A DNA stretch of 64,000 nt from positions 74,757,062 to 74,821,061 of the forward strand of contig CM069446.1 of assembly GCA_035610835.1 (NCBI GenBank), given 5' to 3'. The position numbers and the translations under genes were made by a program. Source of the stretch: Ophiura sarsii (taxonomy: Eukaryota; Echinodermata; Ophiuroidea; Amphilepidida; Ophiuridae). The number at the start of each line of letters is the position of its first letter. The first letter of the stretch is position 1. Below, in pieces: positions 57,801 to 64,000 of the stretch. The notes below the pieces were generated by a model. The model was given only the letters and a program-made list of their open reading frames with translations, had not been told where the DNA came from and ran no database searches.

Positions 57801-60800
57801 GAAGTAAATTGTTAATACAATCTCAGATTACTAATAGTCTCAAATAGTAGCCGACTAATGAGCAACGACCGATCATAACTGTTAAAAATAAGGTTAAACA
57901 CAAATAAACACAAGAAATAATTTTACAACAAAAATAACTTTTAAAAATATCATTTAAAATTCATATTTCTATCGGGTAGCACAACTTTCCCTACGGGGGG
58001 CACATACATTGACTGTTACAGCGTCTAGGGGTAGCACAATTTGACATGGGGGTGCACATGTATAACACATTGGAAGTAAATTGTTAATACAATCTCAGAT
58101 TACTAATAGTCTCAAATAGTAGCCGACTAATGAGCAACGACCGATTATAACTGTTAAAAATAAGGTTACACACAAATAAACACAACAAACAATTTTACAA
58201 CAAAAACAACTTTTAAAAATATCATTTAAAATTCATATTTCTATCGGGTAGTACAACTTTTCCTACGGGGGGCACATACATTGACTGTTACAGCGTCTAG
58301 GGGTAGCACAATTTGACATGGGGATGCGCATGTATAACACATTGGAAATAAATTGTTAAAACAATCTCAGATTACTAATAGTCTCAAATAGTAGCCGACT
58401 AATGAGCAACGACCGATTATAACTGTTAAAAATAAGGTTAAACACAAATAAACACAACAAACAATTTTACAACAAAAACAACTTTTAAAAATATCATTTA
58501 AAATTCATATTTCTATCGGGTAGTACAACTTTTCCTACGGGGGGCACATACATTGACTGTTACAGCGTCTAGGGGTAGCACAATTTGACATGGGGATGCA
58601 CATGTATAACACATTGGAAATAAATTGTTAATACAATCTCAGATTACTAATAGTCTCAAATAGTAGCCGACTAATGAGCAACGACCGATTATAACTGTTA
58701 AAAATAAGGTTAAACACAAATAAACACAACAAACAATTTTAAAACAAAAACAGCTTTTAAAAATATCATTTAAAATTCATATTTCTATCGGGTAGCACAA
58801 CTTTTCCTTACGGGGGGCACATACATTGACTGTTACAGCGTCTAGGGGTAGCACAATTTGACATGGGGATGCACATGTATAACACATTGGAAGTAAATTG
58901 TTAATGCAATCTCAGATTGCTAATAGTCTTAAATATATAGTAGCCGACTAATGAGCAACGACCAATTATAACTGTTAAAAATAAGGTTAAACACAAATAA
59001 ACACAACAAACAATTTTACAACAAAAACAACTTTTAAAAATATCATTTAAAATTCATATTTCTATCGGGTAGCACAACTTTTCCTACGGGGGGCACATAC
59101 ATTGACTGTTACAGCGTCTAGGGGTAGCACAATTTGACATGGGGTGCACATGTATAACACATTGGAAGTAAATTGTTAATACAATCTCAGATTACTAATA
59201 GTCTCAAATAGTAGCCGACTAATGAGCAACGACCGATTATAACTGTTAAAAATAAGGTTACACACAAATAAACACAACAAACAATTTTACAACAAAAACA
59301 ACTTTTAAAAATATCATTTAAAATTCATATTTCTATCGGGTAATACAACTTTTCCTACGGGGGGCACATACATTGACTGTTACAGCGTCTAGGGGTAGCA
59401 CAATTTGATATGGGGATGCACATGTATAACACATTGGAAGTAAATTGTTAATGCAATCTCAGATTACTAATAGTCTTAAATAGTAGCCGACTAATGAGCA
59501 ACGACCAATTATAACTGTTAAAAATAAGGTTAAACACAAATAAACACAAGAAACAATTTTACAACAAAAACAACTTTTAAAAATATCATTTAAAATTCAT
59601 ATTTCTATCGGATAGCACAACTTTCCCTACGGGGGGCACATACATTGACTGTTACAGCGTCTAGGGGTAGCACAATTTGACATGGGGATGCACATGTATA
59701 ACACATTGGAAGTAAATTGTTAATGCAATCTCAGATTACTAATAGTCTTAAATATATAGTAGCCGACTAATGAGCAACGACCGATTATAACTGTTAAAAA
59801 TAAGGTTAAACACAAATAAACACAACAAACAATTTTACAACAAAAACAACTTTTAAAAATATCATTTAAAATTCATATTTCTATCGAGTAGTACAACTTT
59901 TCCTACGGGGGGCACATACATTGACTGTTACAGCGTCTAGGGGTAGCACAATTTGACATGGGGATGCACATGTATAACACATTGGAAATAAATTGTTAAT
60001 ACAATCTCAGATTACTAATAGTCTCAAATAGTAGCCGACTAATGAGCAACGACCGATTATAACTGTTAAAAATAAGGTTAAACACAAATAAACACAACAA
60101 ACAATTTTACAACAAAAAAAAACTTTTAAAAATATCATTTAAAATTCATATTTCTATCGAGTAGTACAACTTTTCCTACGGGGGGCACATACATTGACTG
60201 TTACAGCGTCTAGGGGTAGCACAATTTGACATGGGGATGCACATGTATAACACATTGGAAATAAATTGTTAATACAATCTCAGATTACTAATAGTCTCAA
60301 ATAGTAGCCGACTAATGAGCAACGACCGATTATAACTGTTAAAAATAAGGTTAAACACAAATAAACACAACAAACAATTTTAAAACAAAAACAACTTTTA
60401 AAAATATCATTTAAAATTCATATTTCTATCGGGTAGCACAACTTTTCCTACGGGGGGCACATACATTGACTGTTACAGCGTCTAGGGGTAGCACAATTTG
60501 ACATGGGGATGCACATGTATAACACATTGGAAGTAAATTGTTGATGCAATCTCAGATTACTAATAGTCTTAAATAGTAGCCGACTAATGAGCAACGACCG
60601 ATTATAACTGTTAAAAATAAGGTTAAACACAAATAAACACAACAAACAATTTTACAACAAAAACAACTTTTAAAAATATCATTTAAAATTCATATTTCTA
60701 TCGGGTAGCACAACTTTCCCTACGGGGGGCACATACATTGACTGTTACAGCGTCTAGGGGTAGCACAATTTGACATGGGGATGCACATGTATAACACATT

Positions 60801-61680
60801 GTAAGTAAATTGTTAATGCAAATGTCAGATTGCTAATAGTCTTAAATATATAGTAGCCGACTAATGAGCAACGACCAATTATAACTGTTAAAAATAAGGT
60901 TAAACACAAATAAACACAACAAACAATTTTACAACAAAAACAACTTTTAAAAATATCATTTAGAATTCATATTCTATCGGGTAGTACAACCTTTCCTACG
61001 GGGGGCACATACATTGACTGTTACAGCGTCTAGGGGTAGCACAATTTGACATGGGGATGCACATGTATAACACATTGGAAGTAAATTGTTAATACAATCT
61101 CAGATTACTAATAGTCTCAAATAGTAGCCGACTAATGAGCAACGACCGATTATAACTGTTAAAAATAAGGTTAAACACAAATAAACACAACAAACAATTT
61201 TACAACAAAAACAACTTTTAAAAATATCATTTAAAATTCATATTTCTATCGGGTAGCACAACTTTCCCTAGGGGGGGGGGGGGGGGCACATACATTGACT
61301 GTTACAGCGTCTAGGGGTAGCACAATTTGACATGGGGATGCACATGTATAACACATTGGAAGTAAATTGTTAATACAATCTCAGATTACTAATAGTCTCA
61401 AATAGTAGCCAAAAAATGAGCAACGACCGATTATAACTGTTAAAAATAAAATTAAACACAAATAAACACAACGTACAATTTTACAACAAATAGTAGCTCA
61501 TTAATCGGCTACTATTTGAGACCATTAGTTATCTGAGATTGCTTTAACAGTTTACTTCCAATGTGTTATACATGTGCATCCCCATGTCAAATTGTGCTAC
61601 CCCTAGACGCTGTAACAGTCAATGTATGTGCCCCCCCCCCCCTAGGGAAAGTTGTGCTACCCGATAGAAATATGAATTTT
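48890..61680. repeat. 12.7-kb satellite array, ~45 monomers of ~272 bp
   Basis: The word TTTCTATCGGGTAG recurs at 49211, 49483, 49755, 50037, 50323, 50589, 50858, 51131 and so on to about 61247, a spacing of 266-286 bp. Each monomer contains TACAGCGTCTAGGGGTAGCA, ATGCACATGTATAACACATT, CAATCTCAGATTACTAATAG, GTAGCCGACTAATGAGCAAC and AACAAACAATTTTACAACAA. Monomer length varies mostly through a G tract after CCTAC (5 to ~20 G). The core is highly uniform; the first monomer (48890-49210) and the last are diverged, and 61487-61676 is an inverted partial monomer. Small frames inside (CLFVFNLIFNSYNRSLL and similar) are satellite by-products, not genes. Confidence 0.97.
61487..61680 (-). repeat. Inverted partial monomer closing the satellite
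   Basis: TAGTAGCTCATTAATCGGCT, TGTTATACATGTGCATCCCC, GCTACCCCTAGACGCTGTAA and GTTGTGCTACCCGATAGAAA are the complement of the monomer consensus. The array therefore starts with GGGTAGC and ends with GCTACCC, like the ends of an inverted-repeat element. Confidence 0.9.
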
Positions 61681-62279
61681 AAATTCGCCTGCGAATCATC
61701 AAACACTTGTGCGTATAACAAAACATTTAGTTTCGTGAACATGAAATATAATTGCTAGGAAAAGTAAAATAAACACTTGAGAAAAAGAAAATACTTTGAA
61801 AAATAAATTAATTGTTGGCAAACAATTTTATTAAGTTGTAACAGATAAATTGAATAAATGCTGTGTTTTAATCCCGCAAAAACTAATATAAACACTTTTT
61901 AATAAAAAATTGCTTATGTGTGTAGTACCGGGAATGTACATGTACCATTGTATAAGGAACGCTTTAGTGCTCACTGTATCTTGTTATGCATTAGATATTG
62001 ACTGGGTGTGTCCTCACAGGCACTCGAGTGTGAATCGGTGACTGTATTGCGCGGTGACCTCGCTGGTCTGAAATTGCTATTGTTATATGTATTGTCATAA
62101 TCGGATGTGGGCAAATAACGGAATTGAATGCAGTACTCTTCTGATAGTATCAACATGTTACACTTTATAACAATGCCTTTTGTGCAGCTCTACCGTCACT
62201 TTAACCCATGGACAACGCGTCATGTAAATTATTGTTGATGGAGTAATATTTTTTGTATTTTGAAATTGCAATGGTACTA
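61681..62279. other. Intergenic DNA with no recognised feature
   Basis: AT-rich DNA with no convincing gene or repeat between the satellite and the next duplicated block. Confidence 0.5.
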
Positions 62280-64000
62280 CATGTAATAATCCGGCTCATA
62301 CACAGAACTGCTCATACATGTCCGATATAATAATAGTGGCCGCTGTCGTCTGATTTTGTTCGAAAAATATGAAATGTCGCCCTCAGTCGCTTGTCATTTC
62401 TTAGTGTTTTTGAACTTGGGTACTGAGCTCTAAATATTAAAGCAAAACCATTAAATATACACATTCTAAATGCAGAGATTTAAAACATAATCTTTCAGGA
62501 TTATGGTTGGGATACATTTGTTTATAAGATTAATCTGTTTATATTAATCTTAAAAGTAGTTTTCGATTTCGATTTAAATATATTTTAAATGTTCCCAAAC
62601 TACAATCTTAAAAGATTGCTTTTAGAACTCAATAATTGAGAGTGCATAATCACAGATGGTGTGTTTCCGCCATCTGTGGCATAATGGTCATGTGCCAAGA
62701 GTTGGGACCCCTTTCTGTGACACATGCTAAAGCTGGATAAAGCATGGGGTTTCTTTAAACATTTAGATATGGGTGTATTATGATTAAGGTTTATGCTAGG
62801 GTCTAGGATCCCCAAGGCACAAACTGATGTGTCGATGTAATAGACCTGCTCTCAGATATGGACCCATTTTGGCTCGACGGTGAAATAATCATTCATTGTT
62901 CTATATTTATAATCACAATCAGGCAGGGAGTAAGGAACTTTGAGTAAGACATATTCATGTAATGATTTAATATATTCAGCCATATACATTAAAGTTTTAT
63001 TTGTTCAGGTTAAAATCGCTTTGCCCTGAATTTGCTTACTGGGTAACAATTTGCATACTGGGTAACCTTAAAATGTACATGAATCTCAACGAAAAGATAC
63101 AAGCGCAATTTACTAGAAAACTAGAAAATCTTAATACACCTAAATTAAAACCATCGTAGATTTGTAATCAAGAAAGTCTCGCGTACTTGATCAGGAATGA
63201 ATCTCAACTTTTTTTTTAAAAATCGGACATATTTGTCAATCACAAATTTTCCAATATCCCGGGATATGTTTATTGTGTTGCAAATCAATAGAATGCTGAA
63301 GTGTTCATCTTTCCAATGAAACCAAGTTTGTGTAGCAATTACTTGTTTTAGTCTGAATCTGCTAACATTATAATTATATACTTGATATTTGTACTGAAAA
63401 ATAAATAGAGCACCGGGTGTTGTTTACCCAGCTCAAACCGCTTTTACGTTTTTAAACAATCATTTAAACAAGGTTTTAAACAGCGTCTTTATAGCCGTCG
63501 ATGTAACGCTTCATTGAACAGACTTTGAACTTTGGCACATTATGAATGCGACCTCCCCATATTCTCCAGTATGTGGCTATGCACTGAAACAAGTGATTGC
63601 TGCTAATGAGGTATAGTTGGAAAATGGAACACATCGACCTTTCATAGATTATATCACGAAATATTCGAAACATTGGCGATTGAAAACAAATTTCTGAACA
63701 TTTTTGAGGATTTTAATGTTGTTTAACGAAGAGAAAATCACACTCTTGCAACGAGAATTCTCCAAATATTAAACGCCCTGTAACGCAATGAGGGAAAAGA
63801 AAGGTTGTGTGCATACTGACAATAGGAAGTCAATGCATGTACTGAAATTCCCAACCTGGAGCTCTGGGTAAAGATCCCAGTTCATGTCAGTGCTTTGTTC
63901 ATATTTTAAAACATTCAAAACATGCAAAAGATTCATGACAATGATTATGTAATCATGGTAATGATCAGTATGCGATCAACTATACAGATTGGAAACCAGT
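62280..64000. repeat. Upstream block of E running into the downstream block of a next gene
   Basis: 62280-62800 matches 28085-28500 and 38930-39340 (GTGGCCGCTGTCGTCTGATT, GAAATGTCGCCCTCAGTCGC, CCAAGAGTTGGGACCCCTTT-like). 63040-63200 and 63780-63990 match the DNA just before the stop codons of D and E (TGGGTAACCTTAAAATGTAC, CGCCCTGTAACGCAATGAG, AAACATTCAAAACATGCAAA, GACAATGATTATGTAATCAT). No coding sequence is reached before the window ends. Confidence 0.65.

Noticed and set aside
49736..60645. Recurrent 60-82 residue minus-strand frames with a Cys-rich end
   Set aside because: They are the same satellite monomer read repeatedly. Monomer length is mostly not a multiple of three and the frames break at variable G tracts.
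48890..61680. Possible CRISPR-like array because of regular spacing
   Set aside because: The whole 272-bp unit is conserved with no unique spacers; it is a eukaryotic satellite.

Overview
The window is eukaryotic, AT-rich nuclear DNA, most likely from a marine invertebrate deuterostome (echinoderm, hemichordate or cephalochordate; an echinoderm is my best guess, with low confidence). This rests on multi-Ig receptor genes with tyrosine-motif tails, LINE fragments of CR1/L2 style, very many short inverted-repeat transposons and long poly-C/poly-G tracts. There are no bacterial-type operons, rRNA genes or CRISPR arrays.

The only protein-coding content I can support as host genes is a tandem array of five related genes, all on the minus strand, here called A to E: A 7850-10422, B 17311-18597, C 24989-26957, D 36430-37801, E 42322-43923. 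The ancestral protein is a type I membrane receptor: signal peptide, a V-like Ig domain, two further Ig domains, a Ser/Thr-rich stalk, one membrane helix and a cytoplasmic tail with tyrosine motifs. The coding sequence is intronless wherever it can be followed. Two tail classes exist. Class 1 (A, B, C) has a poly-Gly membrane entry, a Cys cluster and an SPYAIV ITIM-like site. Class 2 (D, E) has YTDL, SQYA(S/I)L, YVNV and VYEV. C has class 2 ectodomain and upstream DNA but a class 1 tail and downstream DNA, and lies exactly where class 1 meets class 2, so it looks like an unequal-crossover hybrid.

Four of the five copies are broken. A carries a ~650-bp transposon inside the Ig2 exon. C has a frameshift at the hybrid junction plus a stop. 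D has an out-of-frame internal deletion. E has two frameshifts and a 3-kb transposon in its leader. Only B is open from ATG to stop (428 aa), and it has lost Ig2 and Ig3 by an in-frame deletion.

The intergenic DNA repeats with the genes. Blocks downstream and upstream of each gene recur, so comparing copies gives empty sites for many insertions: a 247-bp PIF/Harbinger-like MITE, a 2.6-kb element with 852-bp inverted arms 53 bp upstream of B, and a 3-kb hAT-like element in E with a perfect 8-bp target duplication. Other structures are an inverted pair of tandem arrays (11.5-14.5 kb), a set of inverted-repeat elements nested up to three deep (33.1-35.3 kb), and a 12.7-kb satellite of about 45 monomers of ~272 bp (48.9-61.7 kb). 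The last 1.7 kb matches the block that precedes the 3' ends of D and E, so a further gene probably begins just beyond the right edge.
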